DNA of 7,137 bases, from contig JAJPKI010000222.1 of assembly GCA_021323835.1 (NCBI GenBank), positions 1 to 7,137 of the forward strand, given 5' to 3'. Under the pieces are notes generated by a model. It was not told the DNA's origin and did not search any database. It was given only the letters and a program-made list of their open reading frames with translations. Position numbers and translations under genes: made by a program. Positions 1 to 6,100 of the stretch are shown piece after piece (position 1 is the stretch's first letter; every line of letters begins with the position of its first letter). This DNA is from Verrucomicrobiota bacterium. GTDB lineage: Bacteria; Verrucomicrobiota; Verrucomicrobiia; Limisphaerales; UBA11358.

Positions 1-2
1 CC

Positions 3-533
3 GCGCCGGACGATTCGACGCAGCAACAAATGGATAAATTGTCCGCCACGATTCAGGACATGCAAACTGTTCTGGACGCGCAAAACAAACGCCTTGATGC
101 GCTGGAAAAAAAGATTAACGACTTGAGTGACAAGTTAGGCCAGTCAGGCGGCGGCAGCGTGGCCGGCGCCGATGATTTGAAAAAATTGGCCGAGCAGGTG
201 CAGGAAATTGACAAGAAACGGCAGGACGACAACGAAGCTGTTTTGAAAGAATTGGAAAAGTTGGACAAAGCGCTCGGCGTCACGCCTTCGAATCGCAAAA
301 CAACAGCGACGACTTCAACTGCCGGAACCAATAATGCAACCGGCGGCACTCCGCAGAAAGGTTATGAATATTCGATTCAGGAAAAGGACACGCTGGCGGC
401 AATTGCCAAGGCGTATCGCACGCAAGGCGTGAAGGTGACGACGGCGCAAATCATCGCTGCGAATCCCGGATTGAATCCGAACAATTTGAAAGTGGGCCAG
501 AAAATTTTTATTCCCGACCCGAACGCGAAATAA
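3..533 (+). CDS. Coiled-coil LysM-domain protein, 5'-partial
   Basis: The 3' part of a peptidoglycan-binding protein. The frame is open to the left edge, and the codons before the first ATG (position 30) still read as a polar acidic stretch (APDDSTQQQ). The true start, probably with a signal peptide, therefore likely lies outside the window. Counting from the ATG at 30, residues 1-37 and 48-82 are heptad-like and charged (for example LDALEKKINDL), so probably coiled coil. They are split by a GGGSVAG linker. A Thr/Ala/Asn/Gly-rich spacer follows at about 88-109. A single C-terminal LysM domain sits at about 112-162, with the usual pattern: YSIQEKDTLAAIAKAY at the front, then IIAANPGLNPNNLKVGQKIFIP at the end. 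LysM domains bind the GlcNAc-containing glycan of peptidoglycan, so a periplasmic or envelope role is inferred. No catalytic domain is visible in this part. Confidence 0.85.
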   Translation, partial: APDDSTQQQMDKLSATIQDMQTVLDAQNKRLDALEKKINDLSDKLGQSGGGSVAGADDLKKLAEQVQEIDKKRQDDNEAVLKELEKLDKALGVTPSNRKTTATTSTAGTNNATGGTPQKGYEYSIQEKDTLAAIAKAYRTQGVKVTTAQIIAANPGLNPNNLKVGQKIFIPDPNAK

Positions 534-554
534 AATTCCCGGACAGAAAATAAA

Positions 555-587
555 AAACGCTCCGCCGAAATTTTCAGCGGAGCGTTT
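555..587. terminator. Bidirectional hairpin terminator between convergent genes
   Basis: A perfect 11-bp stem pairs AAACGCTCCGC (555-565) with GCGGAGCGTTT (577-587) around an 11-base loop, whose GAAA/TTTC bases could extend the pairing after one mismatch. On the - strand the stem runs into six U (552-557 on +) and then more A/T, so it is a good intrinsic terminator for the EF-hand gene. On the + strand it is followed by TTTGTGTTT, a weaker U-tract that could end the LysM transcript 22 bases after its stop. Confidence 0.88.
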
Positions 588-603
588 GTGTTTAAGAAAT
601 AAA

Positions 604-912
604 TTATTTGCCGGCGTCAGCAGCCGGGGCGTTGGTGCTGGTTGCATCGGCGGCAGGCGCGGCGCCTTTTTTGCCGCGGGTCAAACCGGCTTTGGCCATC
701 GCGTCTTTGTCTTCCTGCGACATCGCAGCGCGTTCGGTTTTGTCGAGCTTGCCGTCTTTGTTGGTGTCGTATTTGGCCAGCATGGAGTCCATGACTTTTT
801 GTTGTTCCGGTGTCAATTTCTTCATCTTGGTTGCCGGAGCCGCGGCGTCCTGGGCTTGAACGATGATAGCGGTCGCGCAAACGGCGGCCAGAATTGCTAA
901 GAATTTCTTCAT
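604..912 (-). CDS. Small secreted single EF-hand protein
   Basis: A 102-residue exported protein with one calcium-binding EF-hand. Residues 1-20 form a classical signal peptide: MKK, then a hydrophobic core, then VQA before QD, so signal peptidase I cleavage after residue 20 is likely. The mature part has a helix with LTPEQQKVMDSMLAKY, then the canonical loop DTNKDGKLDKTE at residues 49-60. Acidic or amide ligands stand at loop positions 1, 3, 5, 9 and 12, and glycine at position 6. The tail (about 77-102) is Ala/Thr/Asn-rich and probably disordered. A second EF-hand would normally pair with the first, but only one complete loop is present, so dimerisation or a structural calcium site is possible. 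No Shine-Dalgarno motif precedes the ATG at 912. The start is chosen because it gives a complete signal peptide. The gene is monocistronic and ends at the hairpin at 555-587. The physiological role is unknown. Confidence 0.85.
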   Translation of the reverse strand: MKKFLAILAAVCATAIIVQAQDAAAPATKMKKLTPEQQKVMDSMLAKYDTNKDGKLDKTERAAMSQEDKDAMAKAGLTRGKKGAAPAADATSTNAPAADAGK

Positions 913-1003
913 ATTTTGACTGTTTTGTTAATGTTGTTTGTTGTTGTTGAAACTTCGATTGTGGCAGACGTAGCAACGATTTGTATGGTTACAACGAACA
1001 CGC
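913..1003. promoter_or_regulatory. Divergent intergenic region between EF-hand and SMUG1 genes
   Basis: About 90 bases must hold the promoters of both flanking genes. I see no convincing -35/-10 pair on either strand. The only marked feature is a GTT-rich run (about 929-950, TGTTGTTTGTTGTTGTTGAA), which in the - strand transcript becomes an unstructured CAA-rich leader just before the EF-hand start. Unstructured leaders of this kind fit initiation without a Shine-Dalgarno sequence. Confidence 0.4.
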
Positions 1004-1768
1004 TTGCGTTCTGAACCAGTGCTCATTACGTTCAAAACCGTGTCTAACGAAAGCAAGCAACTCATTGCCGCCGCGCGAGAATTGGCGGAGCAAGTGGACC
1101 GCTTGAAATTCAAGCCGCCGGTCACGCACGTTTACAATCCGCTCGATTACGCGTGGGCGGCGCACGAAATTTATTTGCGCAAATTTGGCGGTGGAAAAAA
1201 GCGCGTCATTTTTCTTGGCATGAATCCCGGCCCGTTCGGCATGGTGCAAACGGGAATTCCATTCGGCGAAATCGCGGCGGTTCGCGACTGGTTGAAAATT
1301 TCCGCAAAAGTTGGCAAGCCGGAAAATTACAATCCAAAACGGCCAGTGCTCGGATTTGATTGTCCGAATTCGGAAGTCAGCGGGCGAAGATTTTGGGGAG
1401 TATTTAAAGAAAAATTCGGAACGCCGGAGAAATTTTTCAAGGAACATTTCGTCGCCAATTATTGTCCACTGGCATTTGTCGAAAAAAGCGGGCTGAATCG
1501 CACGCCGAATAAATTGCCGCCGTCGGAAAAAAATTCGCTGCTAAAAATTTGCGATGAGCATTTGCATCGTGTTCTGGAAATTCTCGAACCCGAATGGCTC
1601 ATCGGCGTCGGCGGGTTTGCGACGGAGCGGGGAAAAATTATTTCCGCCGATTTGAAAATCAAAGTCGGACAAATCCTTCATCCAAGTCCGGCAAGTCCGG
1701 CGGCAAATCGCGGTTGGGCAAAAATGGCGACGCAACAATTGGTCGAACTTAGTGTTTGGAAAAGTTAA
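1004..1768 (+). CDS. SMUG1-family uracil-DNA glycosylase
   Basis: A base-excision repair enzyme that removes uracil, and in characterised family members oxidised pyrimidines such as 5-hydroxymethyluracil, from DNA. Both signature motifs of the SMUG1 branch are clear. The first is LGMNPGPFGMVQTGIPFGE at about residues 71-89, whose Asn74 corresponds to the water-positioning Asn of human SMUG1. The second is HPSPASPAANRGW at 226-238, carrying the catalytic-loop His226. RPVLGFDCPNSEVSGRRFW (about 113-131) and ANYCPLAF (about 151-158, with Asn152 as the likely uracil-recognition residue) also fit the family. The length, 254 residues, is near the usual 240-270. The start is uncertain: TTG at 1004 is the longest choice, GTG at 1019 or 1040 are alternatives, the next in-frame ATG is only at residue 73, and no Shine-Dalgarno sequence helps. 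The conserved part begins near residue 20, so any of the three starts gives a functional enzyme. It stands alone, convergent with the GTPase operon. Confidence 0.92.
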   Translation: MRSEPVLITFKTVSNESKQLIAAARELAEQVDRLKFKPPVTHVYNPLDYAWAAHEIYLRKFGGGKKRVIFLGMNPGPFGMVQTGIPFGEIAAVRDWLKISAKVGKPENYNPKRPVLGFDCPNSEVSGRRFWGVFKEKFGTPEKFFKEHFVANYCPLAFVEKSGLNRTPNKLPPSEKNSLLKICDEHLHRVLEILEPEWLIGVGGFATERGKIISADLKIKVGQILHPSPASPAANRGWAKMATQQLVELSVWKS

Positions 1769-1772
1769 ATTA

Positions 1773-1793
1773 GGGCTCGACGGAGTCTCGCCC
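1773..1793. terminator. Weak GC-rich dyad, possible terminator between convergent genes
   Basis: GGGC (1773-1776) pairs with GCCC (1790-1793), and GAC (1779-1781) with GTC (1785-1787), separated by a two-base internal mismatch around a GGA loop. It lies in the 33-base gap between two convergent stops. On + a run of seven T occurs at 1807-1813, about 13 bases after the stem, which is too far for a textbook intrinsic terminator. It could also be a copy of a dispersed intergenic repeat, which cannot be judged from one window. Confidence 0.3.
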
Positions 1794-1801
1794 CACCGAA
1801 A

Positions 1802-2275
1802 TCAAATTTTTTTGCGAAAGATTTCCTGCGGGTCGGCCATGTTGAGCATCGAGAGGTCCACGCCTTGGCCGGGCGCGCGTTTGCGGGCAGCTTCGAGTTG
1901 ATCAGCGATTTTTTTTGTCGTCGTTGCCACGAAATATTTCACCACGCCGACGTGGCAGCGAAAAATCACGACGAGTAAAACTTCTTCATCCACGTTGCAG
2001 CAGAAAATGCTGAAGTTTTCGCCCTGCTGATGGATGCTGTTGAAGCTCGGTTCGTTGACGAGGCCGGCAATGGTTTGGTTCGCCATGAACGCGCCGGATG
2101 CCAGCGCGCCGATGGTCGTCAAATCAAAATCTTTTGATTCGCCTTGATGCGTGATGAGAAAACCGCCCTTGTCAATGACGAGCACGGTCGTCGCGTCTGT
2201 TTGCACGAGAAAATCGTGCAGCGCTTCGTTGAGGACTTTAATGTCCTCCTCAATTAATTGCGGCAGCGTGGCCAT
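1802..2275 (-). CDS. Roadblock/LC7-domain protein (MglB-like)
   Basis: A 157-residue protein with one roadblock/LC7 domain, the fold of MglB, which in characterised systems dimerises and acts on MglA-type GTPases. An N-terminal helix (about 5-27) is followed by the strand-turn-strand TTVLVIDKGGFLITHQG (29-45) with the usual Gly-Gly turn. Next come a long helix (about 52-72), paired strands through SIFCCNVDEEVLLVVIF (89-105) and VGVVKYFV (109-116), and a last helix (about 118-133). A charged tail of about 25 residues extends beyond the fold. The ATG at 2275 lies one base after the TGA of the GTPase gene. An in-frame ATG at 2299 would add MARHNPHD and overlap the GTPase gene by 23 bases. I prefer 2275 because the conserved helix begins soon after it, but neither has a Shine-Dalgarno motif. 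Translational coupling to the GTPase is likely. The Cys-Cys pair at 92-93 in a strand is notable. Whether it is a GAP, a GEF or an adaptor cannot be told. Confidence 0.88.
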   Translation of the reverse strand: MATLPQLIEEDIKVLNEALHDFLVQTDATTVLVIDKGGFLITHQGESKDFDLTTIGALASGAFMANQTIAGLVNEPSFNSIHQQGENFSIFCCNVDEEVLLVVIFRCHVGVVKYFVATTTKKIADQLEAARKRAPGQGVDLSMLNMADPQEIFRKKI

Positions 2276-2276
2276 G

Positions 2277-2903
2277 TCATGCGGGTTGTGGCGCGCCATG
2301 CGACTGGCTTTGGTTGATGAACTTGTGCAACAACAGGCGCGTAATCATGTTCAACGTTTCAAAAACTCCTTCGCATTTGTGCGCGGTAGCCGTGAACGAC
2401 GGCACTTGCACTTCACGATTGTTCAAAAGAAATTCCATGTATTCCACCGGCGCGGCGTTCGGCAAATCGCGCTTGTTGTATTGCAGCACGTAGGGAATTT
2501 CTCCGAGATTTAACTTCAGCGCCGTCAAATTATCGAGCATGTTTTGGAAACTCTCGACGTTCTCCGGCATTTTTTCATATTGCGAATCGGCGACGAAGAC
2601 GATGCCGTCGCAGCCGCGCAACACCAATTGCCGCGTCGTGTTGTAAATGACCTGGCCGGGAACGGTGTAAAGCTGGAATTTCGTTTTGAAGCCTTTAATC
2701 GTCATCGCTTCAATCGGCAGAAAGTCGAAAAACAACGTGCGGTCGGAACTCGTCGCCAGCGAAACAAGCTTGCCTTTGTTGCCTTGCGCGGTTTGGACGT
2801 GGTCATGGACTTGCACGAGATTTGTCGTCTTGCCGCCCAGCGCGGGGCCGTAATAGACGATTTTTACCTGCAACTCTTTGGTGGCTTGATTGATGATGGC
2901 CAT
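2277..2903 (-). CDS. MglA-type small Ras-like GTPase
   Basis: A 208-residue cytoplasmic GTPase of the MglA family, whose members switch between GTP and GDP states to set cell polarity and drive motility or pilus localisation. All nucleotide-binding motifs are present: P-loop GPALGGKT (19-26), the SSDRTLFFDFLP switch I region (52-63) with Arg55 in the place of the MglA catalytic arginine, TVPGQ (80-84) as the MglA-style G3 with the catalytic Gln84, NKRD (143-146) as G4, and a TATAHKCEGV stretch (171-180) near G5. The length is close to the roughly 195 residues usual for MglA. The tail ends in a Gln/Ser/Pro-rich sequence. The ATG at 2903 gives the typical MAIINQATKELQVKIVYYG beginning. A longer frame from 2993 only reads back into the end of the upstream gene. 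It lies 4 bases after the stop of the scaffold gene and 1 base before the roadblock gene, so the three are almost certainly one transcript. No intact Shine-Dalgarno motif is seen. The family call is firm; the process it controls is inferred. Confidence 0.96.
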   Translation of the reverse strand: MAIINQATKELQVKIVYYGPALGGKTTNLVQVHDHVQTAQGNKGKLVSLATSSDRTLFFDFLPIEAMTIKGFKTKFQLYTVPGQVIYNTTRQLVLRGCDGIVFVADSQYEKMPENVESFQNMLDNLTALKLNLGEIPYVLQYNKRDLPNAAPVEYMEFLLNNREVQVPSFTATAHKCEGVFETLNMITRLLLHKFINQSQSHGAPQPA

Positions 2904-2907
2904 AATT

Positions 2908-4806
2908 TTATTTGGTTTTGCGGTCGAGCTCGGCCGCCAGTTGAGCCAATTGCGGCGTCGGCAAACGTTCTCCGGCGCGTCCGAATGCGGCAAAATAAAT
3001 CGCGTTGATGCGGAAAATTTTCCACGGCACGTTGCCGACGGTGAAACGCAAATTATTCAGCGCGCCCATCCGCAATTCGCGCGTGCTTTGCCCGACGCGG
3101 TCGAAAATTTGCGGAATGAATGCCGCAACGGTGTCCGGATTCAATTCCGGCGGCACTTGCGCTGCGACTTTCAAACCGTCCGGCAACGTAATTACCGCGC
3201 CCGCCACGCCGGGAATTTGCATCGCGCGCTCGACAATTTCTTTCGGCGTGGCCAATTTCTTTTTTAATTCCGTGTCCGAAATCATCGAGCGGTTGTAGAT
3301 GCTCTGGTCCACCGCCGGCGCTTTCAACGTCTCGCTCTCGACATAATAATTTGTGTCGGAAACTTGCGCGGGCGGTGTGAATGGAACCGGTTGAGGCTGT
3401 GCTGGCGTGATTGGTTGAACAGGTTGAACCGGCCTCGGCAAAACAGGCGACGCGGGTGCAATTGGAATTGTCGCGCGCACGACAGCAGGTTGCGGTTTTG
3501 GAATTTGCGCCGGTTCCGGCGGCGGCATTTCGCCGACCGGCGCGACGACGGGCGCTTCCATTTCTGCCGACGGAAATCCGAAAAATAAATTTGGAATGGT
3601 GCGGTCAATTGAAACACGCATCGGCGGACGCGTCGGCGGATGCGCTTGCAAAAACAGCGGCACGATGATGGCCAGCGGCAAATCCAATTCGACGCCATCA
3701 TTCGGCGACGCGCCCGCCGGACGCGGCTGCATCCACGTGCGCAAATGTTGCCAGGAAAAAACGGCGCGTCCGCGTTTGAGCGCCGGTTCGAGCGCGGTCA
3801 TCGGCAATTGCACTTGCGCGCCCGATAAATTTTGTTGGTGAATTTCCATTTGCAAAACATCCGGCCATTTCGCCGAAAGTTCGGAAAGCAAAACCGAAAT
3901 GGCCGACGCATTTGCCGCGACTGGCGCGGCTGACGGCGCGGTAGCCATCGGGATTGGCGCGGGTGCGACCGGTGTAATTGGTTTTGGCATCGCAATCGGA
4001 GCAGCGGGCGCGGGTTGCGGCGGCGAAAATGGAATTGGCTTTTGCGTTTCTTCACGCGGCGGAGCGGGCGCGATTGGAGAAACGGGAGCAGATGGCGCAA
4101 ATGGAATTGACGATGGAGCAATCGGTGCGGCAGTCGTGGGTCGCGTGAAAGCGGGTTGCGCCGGACCGACTGAGCGCAGTCGCATTTTTGTATCGCTCTC
4201 CGGTTTAGCGACCATTCGCGGCGGCGGCGTGGCGGCGGGCGGCGCTTTCATCAGGCTCGTCGCAAATGTCACGCCTTCCGCTGATTTGCCGAACGGACCT
4301 TTGATTTCCTGCGGCAATTGAATTTGCTTCTGCTGCGGATTGCGCGGCAATAAATTTGGATTCATCCGCTGCAACAAAACGTTCAACGGCAAAATAATTG
4401 GCAGCGAATCGTATTCCTCGGCCACGCGAAACAATTCCGGCGCGGCGCTGCGCAATTGGCCGAACATAATTTTCACCGAGCCGAGCGCAAGCTGCGGCAA
4501 AATTTGTTCGATGGGAATTGCGATGCTCGCGTCGCCAAGTTCTTCGGGTCGCATCGCCATTTTCGCGCGCAAGTCCTGCGGCAATTTTTCTAAAATCGTT
4601 TGCAATGGCATTTCAACTTCACTCGCCAATTGTGTGGGTTGGGGTTGCGGCGCGACGGGAATTGGTTGCGGCGCGGGCGCAGGCACTTCGACCGGCGCGA
4701 TGGGCGCGGGCATCGGCGTCGGTTCCGCGGCCGCTGGCGATTCAGCGCGGCGTCCCCATCCGCGAAATAAACTGGCGAGCTTCATCGTGCTGGCGACTAC
4801 GTTCAT
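2908..4806 (-). CDS. Pro-rich scaffold with duplicated domain and C-terminal roadblock-like domain
   Basis: I recognise no named full-length family for this 632-residue cytoplasmic protein. Its architecture is clear. It has a short basic N-terminus (MKLASLFRGWGRR near 8-20), a Pro/Ala linker (24-60), domain A (about 64-173), a long Pro/Ala linker (about 186-300), domain B (about 302-411), a third Pro-rich linker (about 420-482), and a globular C-terminus (about 516-628). A and B look like diverged copies. The C-terminal domain has the roadblock pattern: a helix ending in IPGVAGAVITLPDGLKVAAQ (531-550), a helix PDTVAAFIPQIFDRVGQ (557-573), strands through NNLRFTVGNVPWKIFRINAIYFAAF (584-608), then a final helix. 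There is no signal peptide or membrane segment. As first gene of the MglA operon it is probably a scaffold or effector that binds the GTPase or the other roadblock proteins. Starts at 4806 and 4785 are both possible, and neither has a clear ribosome site. The roadblock call is by eye. Confidence 0.85.
   Translation of the reverse strand: MNVVASTMKLASLFRGWGRRAESPAAAEPTPMPAPIAPVEVPAPAPQPIPVAPQPQPTQLASEVEMPLQTILEKLPQDLRAKMAMRPEELGDASIAIPIEQILPQLALGSVKIMFGQLRSAAPELFRVAEEYDSLPIILPLNVLLQRMNPNLLPRNPQQKQIQLPQEIKGPFGKSAEGVTFATSLMKAPPAATPPPRMVAKPESDTKMRLRSVGPAQPAFTRPTTAAPIAPSSIPFAPSAPVSPIAPAPPREETQKPIPFSPPQPAPAAPIAMPKPITPVAPAPIPMATAPSAAPVAANASAISVLLSELSAKWPDVLQMEIHQQNLSGAQVQLPMTALEPALKRGRAVFSWQHLRTWMQPRPAGASPNDGVELDLPLAIIVPLFLQAHPPTRPPMRVSIDRTIPNLFFGFPSAEMEAPVVAPVGEMPPPEPAQIPKPQPAVVRATIPIAPASPVLPRPVQPVQPITPAQPQPVPFTPPAQVSDTNYYVESETLKAPAVDQSIYNRSMISDTELKKKLATPKEIVERAMQIPGVAGAVITLPDGLKVAAQVPPELNPDTVAAFIPQIFDRVGQSTRELRMGALNNLRFTVGNVPWKIFRINAIYFAAFGRAGERLPTPQLAQLAAELDRKTK
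3574..3903 (-). repeat. Domain B of the intragenic protein duplication
   Basis: Encodes residues 302-411 of the scaffold protein. It has SVLLSELSAKWP, then VQLPMTALEPALKRGRAVFSW, then GVELDLPLAIIVPLF and a final TIPNLFFG, each aligning with a landmark in domain A (4288-4617). In both copies a charged or Gly turn is followed by a hydrophobic strand ending in LP or IP and a short helix. Confidence 0.6.
4288..4617 (-). repeat. Domain A of the intragenic protein duplication
   Basis: Encodes residues 64-173 of the scaffold protein. Key landmarks are MPLQTILEKLP, then IAIPIEQILPQLALGSVKIMF, then a LPIILPLNVLLQRM segment and a final QLPQEIKGPFG. The same order and near-identical spacing are found in domain B (3574-3903), with low residue identity. 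This is therefore an old protein-level duplication, not a recent DNA repeat. Confidence 0.6.
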
Positions 4807-5029
4807 CTTTTTTTGGGCGGCCTGTCAATCTGTTTCGAGCAGGAAATAAGCCGCGCGTTAACAAAAACTAATTTTTCTTTGTGTCCTAACATTGGACTGG
4901 AAATGTCCAACATCGGGAACGTTTTTTGAAATTATCGGAACAGCGATTGCTCTTTTGGATTTATCGCAATTGCCGCGCCGTTTTCACTTGTATTTTAACA
5001 GCGAAATCGGTAGCGGTTGTGAGTCGCAA
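4807..5029. promoter_or_regulatory. Divergent control region of the two GTPase-module operons
   Basis: The longest gene-free stretch in the window, 223 bases, and AT-rich compared with its flanks. It must drive the scaffold-mglA-roadblock operon to the left and the response-regulator operon to the right. On + a loose promoter candidate is TTGCCG (4970-4975) with TATTTT (4991-4996), but the spacing of 15 bases is short and the match weak. On - a perfect TTGACA hexamer (revcomp near 4826-4831) lies too close to the start codon to serve as a normal -35. An inverted repeat occurs at 4892-4910. The frame of the response regulator stays open through much of this region from a TTG at 4892, but the translation there does not look like protein. 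Confidence 0.5.
4892..4910. promoter_or_regulatory. Inverted repeat TTGGAC-N7-GTCCAA, possible operator
   Basis: Two perfect 6-base arms (4892-4897 and 4905-4910) flank TGGAAAT in the middle of the divergent region, 82 bases from the left-hand start and about 120 from the right-hand start. The half-site size and spacing would suit a dimeric DNA-binding regulator acting on both operons. A 6-base dyad can also occur by chance, and no T-run follows that would make it a terminator. Confidence 0.3.
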
Positions 5030-6100
5030 ATGGCAGCGCAACATAAAATTCTCATTGTGGATGACGACGCCGACTGGCTGGACGTTTGTCGTGAAATGCT
5101 TTCGCATTTGCCGACCAAGCCGGAAATCCGCACCGCCGGCGCGGGCGCGCGCGCCATTTCAATGCTCGATTCGCAGCCGTTTCGTCTTTTGATTTGCGAT
5201 TTGAAGATGCCGAAAATGGACGGCCTGCAAGTGCTTTCCATCGTCAAACGCCGTTTTCCCGATTTGCGCACGGTCGTTCTCACCGCGCTTGAAGATGAAG
5301 AATTTCGCTCGCGCGCGTATTCGCTCGGCGTGGATTTGTTCTGGCTCAAGCCGGATATGCAACAAAACACAAAAATGTTTTTGGATTGCGTCGAATCCTT
5401 GCTCGGCAGTGAAAAAAATTCCGGCTTCCGCGGCATCCAAAGCAAAAGTTTGATGGACATCATCCAATTGGAATGCATGTCGCGCAACTCCACCATGCTG
5501 CGCATCACGCGCGGGCCGCTCGTGGCTAAAATCTGGATTCAGGATGGCGAATTACTGGACGCAGAAGTTGGAAATGTCCGGGGCGAAGCGGCCTTCCACA
5601 AAATTCTCGCATGGAAATCCGGCACGTTTGAAAATTTGCCTGCTGAACCGCTTCGCGAACGCACGATTCAACGCTCCATCAACGCGCTGCTGCTCGAGAC
5701 CGCGCAGTCTATTGACGAAACGACCGAGCCGGCGCAAACGGAATTTATCGAGCGCGCCGACCATCGCAAAACCGTTTGGCGGCTGGCGTTGCTCGCGGCC
5801 GAAGGCGCGGAATTTGTCATCACTGTTCCGCCCGAAGGTCAGGGCAAAAGTGAAGCATGGGGCACGCCCAATGCCGAGCAGTTTGCCATTTGGACGCGTC
5901 GTGCGGGCGAAGCCATCAAACGCTTGAGTGACCGCATCGAAGCCGGTCCGCTCGCATTTATCGCCGGCGGCAGCATGGAGCGGCGGCTCATTATGCTCAT
6001 TCGCGAACAGAAAACATTTCTCGTTGCGTGGCCGACGGAGATTGCCGAAGGTGAATTGCTCGAAAAAACCAAAAAACTTGTTGCGTCATGGGACTCTTAA
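5030..6100 (+). CDS. Response regulator: REC + DUF4388 + probable roadblock-like domain
   Basis: A 356-residue cytoplasmic signalling protein. The receiver domain (about 5-125) is complete: HKILIVDDD gives the acidic Mg-binding residues (11-13), Asp57 in LICDLKMPKMDG is the phospho-acceptor, Thr85 in VVLTA and Lys107 in WLKP are the switch residues. A DUF4388 (PatA N-terminal-like) domain follows at about 132-215, with the typical SLMDIIQL opening, a KIWIQDGELLDAEVG strand pair and GEAAFHKILAWKSGTF. The rest (about 245-356) runs strand, strand, helix, strand, strand, helix (EFVITVPPEG ... FAIWTRRAGEAIKRL ... RLIMLIREQKTFLVAWP ... ELLEKTKKLVASW). I read this as a degenerate roadblock fold, by inference. 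No DNA-binding output domain is present, so output is probably protein-protein, plausibly onto the divergent MglA GTPase. No histidine kinase is in the window. The ATG at 5030 is chosen because REC begins at once; there is no strong Shine-Dalgarno sequence. Its end overlaps the next gene by 13 bases. Confidence 0.92.
   Translation: MAAQHKILIVDDDADWLDVCREMLSHLPTKPEIRTAGAGARAISMLDSQPFRLLICDLKMPKMDGLQVLSIVKRRFPDLRTVVLTALEDEEFRSRAYSLGVDLFWLKPDMQQNTKMFLDCVESLLGSEKNSGFRGIQSKSLMDIIQLECMSRNSTMLRITRGPLVAKIWIQDGELLDAEVGNVRGEAAFHKILAWKSGTFENLPAEPLRERTIQRSINALLLETAQSIDETTEPAQTEFIERADHRKTVWRLALLAAEGAEFVITVPPEGQGKSEAWGTPNAEQFAIWTRRAGEAIKRLSDRIEAGPLAFIAGGSMERRLIMLIREQKTFLVAWPTEIAEGELLEKTKKLVASWDS

Noticed and set aside
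985..1014. A nine-codon ATG open frame upstream of the SMUG1 conserved region
   Set aside because: It is too short and out of frame with the glycosylase. There is no ribosome site and no sign of a leader-peptide function.
2243..2261. A GAGGAGG sequence on the - strand inside the roadblock gene
   Set aside because: It encodes the Glu-Glu of the first helix, and only an ATT follows at a short distance. It is coincidental coding sequence, not a start site.
2904..2993. A 30-codon upstream extension of the MglA GTPase
   Set aside because: It reads out of frame through the end of the scaffold gene and gives an Arg/Trp-rich stretch unlike any MglA N-terminus. The ATG at 2903 gives the standard beginning.
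3899..4321. A 140-codon + strand open frame rich in Gly and Ala
   Set aside because: It is the antisense of the Pro/Ala-rich linker of the scaffold gene. GC-rich Pro codons give Gly and Ala codons on the other strand, and the translation has no domain-like pattern.
4826..4831. A perfect TTGACA hexamer on the - strand
   Set aside because: Any matching -10 would fall at or after the scaffold start codon, and no TATAAT-like hexamer is found at 16-18 bases.
4340..4849. A 169-codon + strand open frame opposite the scaffold N-terminus
   Set aside because: It is antisense to a frame with a coherent domain structure and operon position, and the translation is low-complexity Gly/Ala/Ser.
4892..5029. 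A 46-codon N-terminal extension of the response regulator from a TTG
   Set aside because: The receiver domain begins directly at the ATG at 5030, and the extension does not resemble a known N-terminal domain or signal.
5140..5156. Alternating GC run that could form Z-DNA
   Set aside because: It encodes the Ala/Gly/Arg segment of the receiver domain (AGAGARA) and is explained by GC-rich codons.
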